DNA of 33,637 nucleotides from Methylococcales bacterium (GCA_028714175.1 JAQTMV010000029.1:1-33637); one strand, 5' to 3'; numbered from the stretch's first letter, positions 17,134-26,209 are shown. The notes: generated by a model from the letters alone, not told the origin. A program made the numbers and translations.

Positions 17134-17155
17134 GGGGTGACTGGCCAGTCACCCC
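17134..17155. terminator. Bidirectional hairpin between the carbonic-anhydrase-like gene and rpiA
   Basis: The 22 bases at 17134-17155 form a perfect palindrome with arms GGGGTGACTGG and CCAGTCACCCC. It sits between the stop codons of two convergent genes. It lacks a T-run, so termination by itself is uncertain. It looks like a dispersed intergenic repeat as much as a dedicated terminator. Confidence 0.6.
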
Positions 17156-17169
17156 TGCATCAACACAGA

Positions 17170-17823
17170 TTACTTGGTAATGACCTCGGTGCCTTTGCCG
17201 ACTAGCACGACATCCGCAGGGCGCATCGCAAAAATACCAACGGTGACCACGCCGGTAATATTATTGATGATTTGTTCCAGCTTGACCGGTTCCATAATAT
17301 TCAAGTTGTGAACATCAAGAATCACGTTGTGGTTATCGGTAATAAAATTTTCCCGCCAAACCGGCTGTCCGCCCAATTTAACAAGCTCTCTGGCAACATA
17401 ACTTCTCGCCATCGGAATCACTTCAACCGGCAGAGGAAATGCACCCAAGACATCAACGCATTTAGTTTCATCGACAATACAAACAAACTTCTTGCTGGCT
17501 GCGGCAATTATTTTTTCTCGGGTTAAAGCGCCGCCGCCGCCTTTAATCAAATGCTTATGAGGACTTACTTCGTCTGCACCATCGATATATACATCCAGCG
17601 TGCCGACTGCGTTCAAGTCGAGCACAGGAATGCCGACTTTTTTTAAATGCGCGGTGCTCATTTCAGAACTTGAGACTGCACCCTCTATATCAGCTTTAAA
17701 ATCGGCTAAAAAATCGATGAAATGTTTCACCGTGGAGCCCGTGCCTACGCCGACAATGGCAACATCTTTTATATAATGTAAAGCGGCTTGAGCAACTTTT
17801 TGTTTTAATTCATCTTGTGTCAT
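17170..17823 (-). CDS. rpiA: Ribose-5-phosphate isomerase A
   Basis: RpiA interconverts ribulose 5-phosphate and ribose 5-phosphate in the pentose phosphate pathway. In this 217-residue protein the active-site residues fall at the E. coli positions: D81 and D84 in DGADEV, K94 in LIKGGGGA, and E103 in LTREK. The phosphate-binding GVGTGST run is at residues 25-31. It is divergent from ilvA with a 77-base gap that should hold both promoters. Together with gnd at 24594-26039 it represents the pentose phosphate pathway in this window, though the two are not in one operon. Confidence 0.96.
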   Translation of the reverse strand: MTQDELKQKVAQAALHYIKDVAIVGVGTGSTVKHFIDFLADFKADIEGAVSSSEMSTAHLKKVGIPVLDLNAVGTLDVYIDGADEVSPHKHLIKGGGGALTREKIIAAASKKFVCIVDETKCVDVLGAFPLPVEVIPMARSYVARELVKLGGQPVWRENFITDNHNVILDVHNLNIMEPVKLEQIINNITGVVTVGIFAMRPADVVLVGKGTEVITK

Positions 17824-17900
17824 CGTGAGCTACCGTAATAATGTAAATGGTGTGAGATAATACCGCAGAATCAGACATTCTTCAGCCGTTTTTTAAAAAA

Positions 17901-19424
17901 ATGCCCCAAAACTACATAGAAAAAATTTTACGCGCCAAAGTTTACGATGTTGCGATAGAGACACCGCTGGATTTCGCTTCCTCCCTGTCAGAACGTCTGG
18001 CAAATCGCGTTTTTTTAAAACGGGAAGATTTGCAATCGGTGTTTTCGTTTAAATTACGCGGCGCTTATAACAAAATATCGATGCTGGATGAGCCGTCCAG
18101 AGTAAAAGGTGTGATTGCCGCTTCCGCCGGCAATCATGCCCAGGGCGTGGCTTTGGCAGCAAAAAGGCTGGATATTAAAGCGCTGATTATAATGCCGACG
18201 ACAACGCCGGAAATCAAGATCAAATCCGTTAAAGCAATGGGTGCCGATATTATTTTATTTGGTGATTCCTACAGCGAGACTTATAGCCATGCCATAGAAT
18301 TGGCGGCTCAAAACGGCAGGGTGTTTATTCATCCTTATGATGATCCCGATATCATCGCCGGACAAGGTACTATCGCGCTGGAAATTCTCAGACAGCATCC
18401 CGGTGATTTAAACGCTATTTTTGTACCGGTTGGCGGTGGCGGGTTAATTGCCGGTATTGCCGTCTATGTAAAATTTGTGCGCCCTGATATAAAAATTATT
18501 GGCGTAGAGCCGGATGATGCCGATTGCCTTAACCGCGCCTTGAAAGCCCATAGCCGCGTCATCATTGAACAAGTCGGTTTATTTGCCGATGGCGTTGCCG
18601 TTAAACAAGTCGGCGCAGAACCTTTTCGCATCGCACAAAGCCATGTTGATGAAGTTATTACCGTCAATACCGATGAAATCTGTGCAGCAATCAAGGATAT
18701 TTTTGAAGATACCCGTTCGATAGCCGAGCCGGCTGGTGCCTTGGCGATTGCCGGATTAAAGAAATATGTAGAGCGTGAACAGATAACCGGACAAAACCTG
18801 ATTGCGATAGACAGCGGCGCCAATATCAATTTCGATCGCTTGCGCTATGTAGCCGAGCGGGCCCAAGTGGGCGAACACCGCGAGATTTTACTGGCGGTCA
18901 GCATTCCTGAGGTGCCGGGCAGTTTTTTAGCATTTTGTAAGTTATTGGGCGGGCGCAGTATTACCGAATTCAATTACCGCTATTTTGACGCAGAACTTGC
19001 ACAGGTTTTTGTGGGCATCTCCAGCAATGGACTCGAATCAGACCGGGCGGCAATTATCCGGCAGTTACAGCAACAAGGTTTTCAGGTGACCGATATGACC
19101 GCCAATGAACTGGCAAAAGAGCATATCCGTTATATGGTGGGCGGACACGCGCCCTGTGAAATCAGCGAGTGTGTCTATAGCGTTCAATTTACAGAACGGC
19201 CGGACGCATTATTAAATTTTTTATCCCACCTTGGCGGACGCTGGAATATCAGCTTATTCCATTATCGCAATCACGGAGCCGCATTTGGCAAAGTGTTGAT
19301 GGGTTTGCAAATGGCCAAAGCAGAACAACAGGCGTTTCAACAATGCCTTGATGAACTGGATTTCGTCTACCAGGAAGAAACAGAAAATCCGGCATACCGC
19401 TTGTTTTCCGGCGGCATGAAATAA
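17901..19424 (+). CDS. ilvA: Biosynthetic threonine dehydratase
   Basis: IlvA deaminates threonine to 2-oxobutanoate, the first step of isoleucine synthesis. The 507-residue protein has a PLP-dependent catalytic domain (about residues 1-320) with the PLP lysine K51 in SFKLRGAYNK and a glycine-rich PVGGGGLIAG phosphate-binding loop near residue 177. It also has two C-terminal ACT-like regulatory domains (about 325-505), the form inhibited by isoleucine. The length matches the biosynthetic enzyme, not the short catabolic TdcB. No ilv neighbours and no leader-peptide attenuator were seen. The ATG is preceded by an A-rich stretch with no clear ribosome site. Confidence 0.95.
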   Translation: MPQNYIEKILRAKVYDVAIETPLDFASSLSERLANRVFLKREDLQSVFSFKLRGAYNKISMLDEPSRVKGVIAASAGNHAQGVALAAKRLDIKALIIMPTTTPEIKIKSVKAMGADIILFGDSYSETYSHAIELAAQNGRVFIHPYDDPDIIAGQGTIALEILRQHPGDLNAIFVPVGGGGLIAGIAVYVKFVRPDIKIIGVEPDDADCLNRALKAHSRVIIEQVGLFADGVAVKQVGAEPFRIAQSHVDEVITVNTDEICAAIKDIFEDTRSIAEPAGALAIAGLKKYVEREQITGQNLIAIDSGANINFDRLRYVAERAQVGEHREILLAVSIPEVPGSFLAFCKLLGGRSITEFNYRYFDAELAQVFVGISSNGLESDRAAIIRQLQQQGFQVTDMTANELAKEHIRYMVGGHAPCEISECVYSVQFTERPDALLNFLSHLGGRWNISLFHYRNHGAAFGKVLMGLQMAKAEQQAFQQCLDELDFVYQEETENPAYRLFSGGMK

Positions 19425-19430
19425 ATGGAC

Positions 19431-19496
19431 AAGGCAAAAGGTGAAAGGTGCAGGTTGTTTTTAGCCTTTAGCCTTTAGCCTTTAGCCTTTAGCCTT
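19431..19496. repeat. Heptad repeat array between ilvA and lnt
   Basis: Five exact copies of TTTAGCC lie at 19460-19494. The opposite side (19431-19454) has AAGGCAA, AAGGTGA, AAGGTGC-type units that can pair with it (for example AAGGCAAAAGG with CCTTTAGCCTT, 10 of 11). The structure lies between two convergent genes and could end transcription in both directions. The tandem part extends into the 3' end of lnt and encodes its last residues and stop codon. Confidence 0.85.
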
Positions 19497-20977
19497 CTAA
19501 CAAAAACAACCATAACAAAAAGCAATATCAGCATACTATAAATAATCGGCGTATCATCCAATCGTGCATAAGGCGTCATTCCACCCATAGGCGTTATCGT
19601 TCCGGTCAACGTTGTGGCTTTAAATAATGGCGCCTGGCTGATAATTTTTCCATCAGGTGCAACAATAGCGGTTGCTCCGGTATTGGTGGCTCGCAATAAA
19701 AACCGTCCTGTTTCGATGGCCCGCATTCTGGCAATTTGCAGATGCTGATAGGGCTCTATTGAATCTCCGAACCAGCCATCATTCGTGACATTAACCAGGT
19801 AGGCGGCATCCGGCAAACCTCTAATGCCTTCATTACCAAAGGCATCTTCATAACAAATGGATGTTATAAAAGGATAACCTCCCGCTTTCAACAACGGTTG
19901 ATCGATAGCGCCAGACTTAAAATTGCCCAATTTTATGCCTAAGCTGTTTAATATAAAACCGGACAAAGGTTGCCAGGGCATATATTCGCCGAAAGGCAAT
20001 AAATGCTTTTTTCGATAGATATTTGTTTCCTTGCCCAGCGTCATGACGGCATTGTATTTTTCATCCTCCGAGTTTCCATGTGCCGGAAGGCTGACAATTA
20101 AATCCGTATTATGTTGCCGGGCGGCTTTACTTAAGGGCAATAAAAACCACTCGTTTACTTGGGATAAATAAGCCGGAATTGAGGTTTCAGGCCAGACAAT
20201 GACAGCAGAATCCCAATGCTGTTCGGTCATCTTTTTATAGTGCAGCAAGGTATTGAGTCTGTTTTCCGGCAGCCACTTTTGATCCTGCGTAATATTGCCT
20301 TGAATCAATGTGACGCGGATGGGTTCGCCCATCGCCTCTGTCCATTTTATTGCCTGCAAGACACCGCCTGTAGTCCATATAATAACAAGGACAGTTGTTG
20401 ATAAAAGCCAGTGTTTCCTCGTTTGGAAAATAAACAGGCTAACAGAGGCGGTCAAAGCCGCTAAAAAACCTGTGCCATAAAGGCCAACTACAGGGATATA
20501 GCCCGACAAAGGCGTTTCCAGTTGCGAGTAGGCGATTTGCAGCCAGGGAAAACCGTTAAGCACCAGATAGCCACGAAAATATTCGATCAATAGCCAGATA
20601 ACGGGCACGACCGTTATTGAGATAAGCCCTCTGTTTATTGGCAGTACCTTTACGGAAAGATAACCTGCCAGCGCCGGAAACAAGGCCCAAAAACCAACAA
20701 ATAAACCGGTTAGCAGGCCTGAACTTAGCAAATTGGCCTTGCCAAAATCATGAATGCTGATATAGACCCAGGATACGCCCAAGCCAAATGATCCTAAACC
20801 AAATAAATACCCTCTCACCATCGCACGTCCGGGTGTGATATTTTGCCAGGAAGCAAACAGGATAATCAGTGCTACGGGCGCCAGATAGGCATAATCAAAA
20901 GGAGCGAATGCCAAGGTGAATAAAATACCCGAAATGACGGCCAGGAAATCCCAATAGTTATTCGATGAAAATCGCAT
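19475..20977 (-). CDS. lnt: Apolipoprotein N-acyltransferase
   Basis: Lnt adds the third acyl chain to the N-terminal cysteine of lipoproteins in the inner membrane. The 500-residue protein has several N-terminal transmembrane helices (about residues 8-205), then a nitrilase-like periplasmic domain, and a last helix near 480-495. The catalytic residues are E264 in WPETSIPAY, K324 in YRKKHLLPFGEY and C375 in SICYEDA. The last residues (RLKAKG) are encoded by the heptad tandem repeat. The start at 20977 gives the family-typical N-terminus. It acts on lipoproteins such as the BamC-like protein in this window. Confidence 0.95.
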   Translation of the reverse strand: MRFSSNNYWDFLAVISGILFTLAFAPFDYAYLAPVALIILFASWQNITPGRAMVRGYLFGLGSFGLGVSWVYISIHDFGKANLLSSGLLTGLFVGFWALFPALAGYLSVKVLPINRGLISITVVPVIWLLIEYFRGYLVLNGFPWLQIAYSQLETPLSGYIPVVGLYGTGFLAALTASVSLFIFQTRKHWLLSTTVLVIIWTTGGVLQAIKWTEAMGEPIRVTLIQGNITQDQKWLPENRLNTLLHYKKMTEQHWDSAVIVWPETSIPAYLSQVNEWFLLPLSKAARQHNTDLIVSLPAHGNSEDEKYNAVMTLGKETNIYRKKHLLPFGEYMPWQPLSGFILNSLGIKLGNFKSGAIDQPLLKAGGYPFITSICYEDAFGNEGIRGLPDAAYLVNVTNDGWFGDSIEPYQHLQIARMRAIETGRFLLRATNTGATAIVAPDGKIISQAPLFKATTLTGTITPMGGMTPYARLDDTPIIYSMLILLFVMVVFVRRLKAKG

Positions 20978-21113
20978 GGATTGCGGTTATGAATTTAAAG
21001 AAGCAGACAAAGATTATAAAGCTATATTAGCTGAGGCACTTGCTAAAAGCATGTAACAAGACATGAGCTAATGTTTCCCCATATCAGCATAAAAAGCTTA
21101 GCGGCCAGTTCAT

Positions 21114-21905
21114 TTATTTGTGAACGTTGACTTCCAGTGTCTCAACATGGGCAACAGCCGATTCAGTCTTGCGCCACTTCACAAGTTCCAACGTTCCATC
21201 GGCGTGTTCCACTATAGCAGTGCAACTTTCCACAAAATCGCCGGTATTGATATATAAAAATCCGTCTATATCCTTAATTTCTGCGTGGTGTATATGCCCG
21301 CAAATAACGCCATCCAGGCCCTGGTCTTTAAGCGTGCTGACGATGCTCTCTTCATAATCGGAAATAAACTGAACCACATTCTTGACTTTGAACTTGACGA
21401 AGGCAGCTAGGGAAAAGTTTGATTGTAGACCAAACCAACGCCTGATTATTCGTAGAAAACGATTGACCTGAAGCAGAAAGTCATAGCCCTCGCTGCCTAG
21501 CTTGGCAATCCACTTGTGGCATTTGGCAATGGTGTCATATTCGTCGCCATGGACAACCAGAAATTGCTTTCCTGCAAATGACCTATGCACATCTGAATTT
21601 TTGACGATGATGTCGCCAAAGACATAATCGTCGTACTGCCTGACGTTTTCGTCATGGTTGCCGGGTATATAGATGATCTGGGTACCATGTCTGGCCTTGC
21701 GCAGGACTTTCTGAATCACTGTATTATGGTCTCTGGGCCAATACATTTTCTTGGAAAGTGCCCAGAAATCGATGATGTCGCCCACCAGATAAAGCTTTTC
21801 ACTCTCGTTGTGCTTTAGAAAATCGAGTAAAACATCGGCTTGGCATTGGGTGGAACCCAGGTGCAGATCGGAAATCCAGATGGTTCGATAGGTGTTATTA
21901 TCCAT
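21114..21905 (-). CDS. UDP-2,3-diacylglucosamine diphosphatase-like metallophosphoesterase
   Basis: This 263-residue calcineurin-type phosphoesterase shows all metal motifs in order: SDLHLGS, GDIIDFW, GNHDENV, VHGDEYD and GHIHHAE. The sequence is of the LpxH-like type (COG2908), the family that cleaves UDP-2,3-diacylglucosamine in lipid A synthesis. It may be a paralogue of true LpxH, since family members of about 265 residues are often annotated only as LpxH-like. The start is set at the ATG at 21905; a TTG two codons earlier is also in frame. No glycosyltransferase neighbour is seen. The 136 bases between it and lnt hold no clear gene. Confidence 0.85.
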   Translation of the reverse strand: MDNNTYRTIWISDLHLGSTQCQADVLLDFLKHNESEKLYLVGDIIDFWALSKKMYWPRDHNTVIQKVLRKARHGTQIIYIPGNHDENVRQYDDYVFGDIIVKNSDVHRSFAGKQFLVVHGDEYDTIAKCHKWIAKLGSEGYDFLLQVNRFLRIIRRWFGLQSNFSLAAFVKFKVKNVVQFISDYEESIVSTLKDQGLDGVICGHIHHAEIKDIDGFLYINTGDFVESCTAIVEHADGTLELVKWRKTESAVAHVETLEVNVHK

Positions 21906-22401
21906 AATCAAACTTTTAACATTGTGTTACCAGCACGAGAGGCTTTGTCGATGACCGCTTAACCGGTATTAATCGGGTTCTCGTGGCTCGCCAGAGACAT
22001 TGAATTGTTTTTGCATGGCCATGATCATGGGTAAATCATCCCGAAAGGCGGTGAGGGTCAGTGGACATCATTCGTCACCCATGAAAAGAGTTACTCAAGA
22101 AAAGCCTGCAATTATTCAGATGTTAACAGATGAAAATGAAAGTTATGTTACAAGCCGGTAAACAAACCCGTCACCTCGACCGATCAGGGCTGCCCACGAT
22201 GACTTGATGGGTTTTATTATAGGCACGGGATGAAAGTACTCTTCTTAGTTGTATCCGCTTGGGCGGATATGGGTAGATAATGGCCATTATGCAGAGCTCT
22301 GCATAACGGCCAGGAGCAGACGGTCAGCTGAATTTGGCCCCATTTCATTCTGAATCAAAATCTAGCGGACTCTTGGCTTGCTTTTAGCGGTCATGGTCAT
22401 G
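21906..22401. other. Gene-poor scar region
   Basis: No convincing gene is seen in about 500 bases. A 32-codon stretch without stops lies on the minus strand at 21969-22067 and contains PMIMAMQKQF; it could be a remnant or a chance frame. A small hairpin ATCCGC-TTGG-GCGGAT lies at 22253-22268, followed by the palindrome at 22282-22311. The region leads into IS6-family fragments, so it is probably the product of past insertions and deletions. Confidence 0.6.
22282..22311. repeat. Thirty-base palindrome similar to the right end of the IS91-like element
   Basis: TTATGCAGAGCTCTGCATAA (22287-22306) is a perfect 20-base palindrome. It is extended on both sides by GGCC with one mismatched pair between. 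It shares 14 of 20 positions with the palindrome at 2701-2720, including the AGCT centre and the TATG/CATA arms, and all differences are symmetric. It may be a leftover end or an integration site of a related element. Confidence 0.7.
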
Positions 22402-22575
22402 GCTGGAAGATGAATAGCGCACAACCAAGCGATTAAGTGTGGCATGATCAACTTTAACGCCCCTTTCCTCCAAAATTTATGCAAGGTCAAGATAAGAAAA
22501 GATATACCGGCCATGGCAAAAAACGGCGTGGAGAATAATAACTTTCGGATAGTGGACGCCTTTAAAACTGACCAT
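22402..22575 (-). pseudogene. IS6-family transposase fragment, N-terminal part
   Basis: Reading from the ATG at 22575, the translation begins MVSFKGVHYPKVIILHAV and continues, after one stop codon, with ILEERGVKVDHATLNRLVVRYS. This matches the N-terminal helix-turn-helix region of IS6/IS26-type transposases, where SYRDLEE-MAERGV-VDH-T--RWV is typical. The catalytic domain that should follow is missing: beyond about 22402 the frame is broken by stops and no longer resembles the family. The fragment start overlaps the 3' end of the small gene at 22562-22834. Confidence 0.75.
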
Positions 22576-22834
22576 CGGATATTTCAATTCCTGAAAGTGA
22601 TAAATTATCCCTCGGTTTGACAAATTTTGTGACAGAACCCGGTGAATAACCAACATCGGCTAATGCCTTCCGTACTTTTTCGGCCGCTACGATCATCCGA
22701 TGAGCTTCGTCATCATCAACAGTGTTGCTTCGAAAATCCGAGAACCCTGCCCTTCTCAAAAATTGCGCCAAATCCCATGCTTCTTGGTCAGAAAATTTGA
22801 TGGTGATGCACACTTCATATTTTTGGTTTGACAT
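22562..22834 (-). CDS. Small conserved-looking protein of unknown function
   Basis: This is a 90-residue protein when started at the ATG at 22834, which has an AGGAAGG ribosome site six bases upstream. An ATG five codons earlier lies before that site and is less likely. The visible pattern is a short beta strand (YEVCITIKF), EAWDLAQFLRRAGFSDFRSN, then DDDEAHRMIVAAEKVRKALADVGYSPG, an alpha/beta arrangement with a conserved-looking acidic turn. It resembles a family of small hypothetical proteins of accessory regions whose function I do not know. It sits between two IS6-family fragments and has paired direct repeats upstream. Its last codons overlap the N-terminal transposase fragment, so its C-terminus may have been altered by insertion. 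Confidence 0.65.
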   Translation of the reverse strand: MSNQKYEVCITIKFSDQEAWDLAQFLRRAGFSDFRSNTVDDDEAHRMIVAAEKVRKALADVGYSPGSVTKFVKPRDNLSLSGIEISDGQF

Positions 22835-22864
22835 GGATGCCTTCCTCATTTTTGGTTCTAACGA

Positions 22865-22917
22865 AAATATTCAAAGACCTTAAGCAGTTCCGTCGCAAAT
22901 ATTCAAAAGCCTTAAGC
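22865..22917 (-). promoter_or_regulatory. Paired 21-base direct repeats upstream of the small gene
   Basis: AAATATTCAAAGACCTTAAGC (22865-22885) and a copy at 22897-22917 agree at 19 of 21 positions and are spaced by 32 bases, about three helical turns. They lie 31 bases upstream of the start of the 90-residue protein. This is the arrangement expected of a double operator, but no binding protein is identified. Confidence 0.45.
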
Positions 22918-22959
22918 CTCACCTGTTTGCGAATAAAGTTATCCTGCTAAAGCCATACA

Positions 22960-23180
22960 CTACTTATAAGCTGACATGTTTTCCCAGGAAATTTGTCCTT
23001 TTCTAATCATGTAAACTTTTTAAATCCTTCTTATTGATGCCTTTGCTGAATGTAAGGCTATGAAGCCCATCATCGGTTTTGTGGCTTTCTTAATGAAACG
23101 GTGATCCTGTTCAACCAGGTTATGCAAATTTTTGCCCTGGCGTATTTCGATAAAGCTCAGTAAACCAGCAAGCATCAACA
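22960..23180 (-). pseudogene. IS6-family transposase fragment, C-terminal part
   Basis: On the minus strand the translation contains IEIRQGKNLHNLVEQDHRFI, then KKATKPMMGFIALHSAKASI, and after one stop codon VYMIRKGQ. This matches the C-terminal end of IS6/IS26-type transposases (NNIVEQDHR-IK--TRPM-GF, then M-RKGQ). The first two catalytic acids lie in the missing upstream part. No transposase sequence is recognisable further upstream (23181-23347), which holds no gene and should contain the promoter of the following regulator. Confidence 0.75.
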
Positions 23181-23347
23181 AAATTCAACGACACTATTTC
23201 CTGGTTACATACTATATAGTCTTCCAACGGACTTGTAATCATCCATATGGGTGATTACCGATAATAATTTCTTTTGGCCACTGAGTTGATTATCTGCCGT
23301 TACCATCTACACTTAACTGTCAACACTTTAGCCTGGATCATATCGAC

Positions 23348-24463
23348 ATGACAGCCGACAAACAGTTGGATCATCTAATTGGCGTACTTTACGAAACGGC
23401 GCTGGATCCCAGCCGCTGGAGAGAGGCGGTAGGGCTTTGCGGGCAATATGCCGGCGGTGTTGATGCCCATTTACTGACGATAAACAAAAACACAAATATT
23501 CCAATAGCTTCCGTGTTTGCTGCAACGTTTTTTGATTTGCAAGTTGGAGCCGATTATGCGAATTACTACATCGCCATCGATCCACGCAGAGATATTCTTC
23601 GTGATACAACTGTTCACGAATGGTTATGCTGCCATCATACTTTCAATCAGAATTTTGTTGGTCGGAACGAGTTTTATCAAGATTTTTTTATACAAGTCGG
23701 TGCCCGTTATGCAATGGTCGCTTTGGTTGATGATAACGAGGAACATCAAAGTATTATAGGTGTGTCGCGCGCAGTGGGCCAACAGCCGTTCGATCATGCC
23801 GAACAACTGGCAGCCCAGCGCTTCAGCGGCCATTTACAAAGAGCCTTGCGTCTGCAAAAGCACACCCAAAGTCTGCATACCAAGGCCGAACTGGGCGCCA
23901 GAGCGATTGATGCCATGGCATTGTCCATGCTGATCATCGATGGCAAGGGGGCCATCCTGCATTTGAACTCTGGTGCTGAGCGTTTGCTAAACAGTCGGGG
24001 TTCCGGCCTGACTTGTAAGACGGGACGTTTGTTCACTACTCATCCACCCAACAAGAACAGACTGGCGGCCTTAATCGCTGCGGCCACCGGCTATCCTGCT
24101 GTGGGTGGGGCGATGTTTTTGGGCGGAGAGGAGACCCGGCAAGTGTTTGTGACACCGTTACCGGCTGCGTCGTCGTTTGCCCAGGACTGGCAAACGCCGT
24201 TGGCGCTGGTTTTAGTGATAGAAGCCGGAAAAAACCTGTCGACACTACAATTGCTGGGCAAACTGTACAATTTGTCGCCCGCTGAGTTGCGGGTGGCCTC
24301 GGCTTTATTGGCTGGAAAATCGCCGGAAAAATACGCCCAGGAAGCAGGCGTGACGCTGAATACTGTGCGCAGCCAGTTGAAAAACCTGTTCAGAAAAACC
24401 GGCACCTGCAGGCAGTCTGAACTGGTAGCCGTGCTGAGCCGGGTACCGCAGTTGCAAAACTGA
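23348..24463 (+). CDS. LuxR-type transcriptional regulator with PAS-like sensor region
   Basis: The 371-residue protein ends in a LuxR-type helix-turn-helix (about residues 306-365: LSPAELRVASALLAGKSPEKYAQE, then GVTLNTVRSQLKNLFRKTG), which binds DNA. A PAS-like segment is seen at about 185-290 (AIDAMALSMLIIDGKGAILHLN), which could sense a small ligand or redox state. The N-terminal 150 residues are globular without a clear assignment. There is no receiver domain, so it is not a response regulator. No autoinducer synthase gene is nearby and the target genes are unknown. The start ATG at 23348 has only a weak ribosome site. Confidence 0.85.
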   Translation: MTADKQLDHLIGVLYETALDPSRWREAVGLCGQYAGGVDAHLLTINKNTNIPIASVFAATFFDLQVGADYANYYIAIDPRRDILRDTTVHEWLCCHHTFNQNFVGRNEFYQDFFIQVGARYAMVALVDDNEEHQSIIGVSRAVGQQPFDHAEQLAAQRFSGHLQRALRLQKHTQSLHTKAELGARAIDAMALSMLIIDGKGAILHLNSGAERLLNSRGSGLTCKTGRLFTTHPPNKNRLAALIAAATGYPAVGGAMFLGGEETRQVFVTPLPAASSFAQDWQTPLALVLVIEAGKNLSTLQLLGKLYNLSPAELRVASALLAGKSPEKYAQEAGVTLNTVRSQLKNLFRKTGTCRQSELVAVLSRVPQLQN

Positions 24464-24593
24464 CCGGTTATTATCCGGACTCATTGTAGCCGAATAGTAC
24501 TTTTCCTCATTGCCAGGCAGCAGCAGATAGCTGAGGCAACTATGAGGTAAGTAACGAGCGTGCACAAAATATATTAAACATATGACTCTGATT

Positions 24594-26039
24594 TTATACC
24601 GTATAAGTAGATGATGCTGTTTTGCCGCCGTGCCCGGTCCAGTTGGTATGGAAAAATTTGCCTCTGGGCTGATCAACTCGTTCGTAAGTATGAGCGCCGA
24701 AATAATCTCTTTGCGCCTGTAATAAATTTGCCGGTAATCTTTCGGTGCGGTAGCCGTCGTAATAAGCTAAAGCCGAAGAGAATGCCGGGGTTGGAATTCC
24801 CAGCTCTAAACCTAAAATGACTGCCTTGCGCCAACCTTCATCGGCTTTTTTCATCGCATTTACAAAAAAATCTGCCAATAACAGGTTTTCCAGCTCAGGA
24901 TTGTCTTGGTACGCTTGCTTGATGTCATTTAAAAACTGACTGCGAATAATACAACCGCCCCGCCACATCAAGGCGATTTCCCCATAGTTAAGCGACAACT
25001 TGTATTCCTTGGATGCCTCGCGCATTAATCGAAAACCTTGTGCATAAGAAATAATCTTGGCCGCGTACAAGGCATCACGAATCGCATTAATCATCCCTTG
25101 TTTGTCGCCGGTAAATGCTTGCGTGCGTTTGGGTAACAAATGCGCAGCTGTCACACGCTCCGATTTTTGAGCAGATAAACAGCGCGCAAACACGGATTCA
25201 CCAATCAAGGTCAAAGGAATGCCTAAATCCAGAGCATTAATGCCTGTCCATTTGCCCGTGCCTTTTTGGCCGGCCGTATCGAGAATTTTATCTACTAGAG
25301 GTAAACCATCATCATCTTTATATGCCAGAATATTGGCAGTAATTTCAATCAGGTAAGAACTTAATTCGCCTTGATTCCACTCGGCAAATATCGCGTGCAT
25401 TTCATCCGCGCTTAAACCCAAACCCTCGGACATCAATTGATAAGCCTCGCAAATCAACTGCATGTCGCCGTATTCAATGCCGTTATGCACCATCTTGACG
25501 TAATGTCCCGCGCCATTATCGCCGACCCATTCGCAGCAAGGCTCACCATTAACCTGCGCACTTATGGCTTGAAAAATGGGTTTAACGCTAGGCCATGCGG
25601 CTTTATTGCCGCCGGGCATAATAGAAGGTCCGTTTCTTGCGCCTTCTTCACCGCCAGAAACTCCGGTGCCGATAAAGTTGATGTTTTTTTCTTTAAGAGA
25701 GGCTGTACGGCGATTGGTGTCGGTAAACAGTGAATTTCCACCGTCAACAATAATATCACCGGCAGATAACAGAGGTATTAATTTGTCAATATACTGATCG
25801 ACAACATCACCTGCTTTAACCATCAACATGACAATTCGCGGTGATTCCAGGCTATCAACCAGTTCTTCAAGAGAATGAGTGCCGACTACCTGCGAGTTTT
25901 TGGCAGGCCCTGCCAAAAACTCATCGACTGTACTTGTCGTACGGTTATACACTGCTACTTTAAAACCGTGGTCATTCATATTAAGAACCAGGTTTTGTCC
26001 CATTACTGCCAGACCGATTAAACCGATGTTTGCTTTCAT
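24594..26039 (-). CDS. gnd: 6-phosphogluconate dehydrogenase (decarboxylating)
   Basis: Gnd converts 6-phosphogluconate and NADP+ to ribulose 5-phosphate, CO2 and NADPH. The 481-residue protein has the cofactor motif GLAVMGQNL at residues 9-17 and NRT at 32-34. The substrate signature is [13 protein letters not shown] near residue 127, and the catalytic K182, N186 and E189 are in [11 protein letters not shown]. Length and C-terminal tail match the long (homodimeric) form. The ATG at 26039 has an AAAGG ribosome site five bases upstream. It is convergent with the regulator at 23348-24463. A short palindrome TTATACCGTATAA (24594-24606) overlaps the stop codon. Confidence 0.96.
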   Translation of the reverse strand: MKANIGLIGLAVMGQNLVLNMNDHGFKVAVYNRTTSTVDEFLAGPAKNSQVVGTHSLEELVDSLESPRIVMLMVKAGDVVDQYIDKLIPLLSAGDIIVDGGNSLFTDTNRRTASLKEKNINFIGTGVSGGEEGARNGPSIMPGGNKAAWPSVKPIFQAISAQVNGEPCCEWVGDNGAGHYVKMVHNGIEYGDMQLICEAYQLMSEGLGLSADEMHAIFAEWNQGELSSYLIEITANILAYKDDDGLPLVDKILDTAGQKGTGKWTGINALDLGIPLTLIGESVFARCLSAQKSERVTAAHLLPKRTQAFTGDKQGMINAIRDALYAAKIISYAQGFRLMREASKEYKLSLNYGEIALMWRGGCIIRSQFLNDIKQAYQDNPELENLLLADFFVNAMKKADEGWRKAVILGLELGIPTPAFSSALAYYDGYRTERLPANLLQAQRDYFGAHTYERVDQPRGKFFHTNWTGHGGKTASSTYTV

Positions 26040-26209
26040 ATTTGCCTTTTAATAAGATTGCTGTGGCTAAGATATTAACATATTTGCAATTACATCGTGC
26101 ACAGGTTCTTATCATAAACCCGACTATAAACGGCCAATAGAATTGCGCCGGTTTTGGCCACGTGGCTGAGCCACTGTTCCAGGGTAAAATTAGTTTACAA
26201 GGGGAAAAG

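Noticed and set aside
20976-21056. A 26-codon plus-strand frame next to the lnt start
   Set aside because: It overlaps the lnt start codon, has no ribosome site and no clear family match; it may be a chance frame or a remnant.
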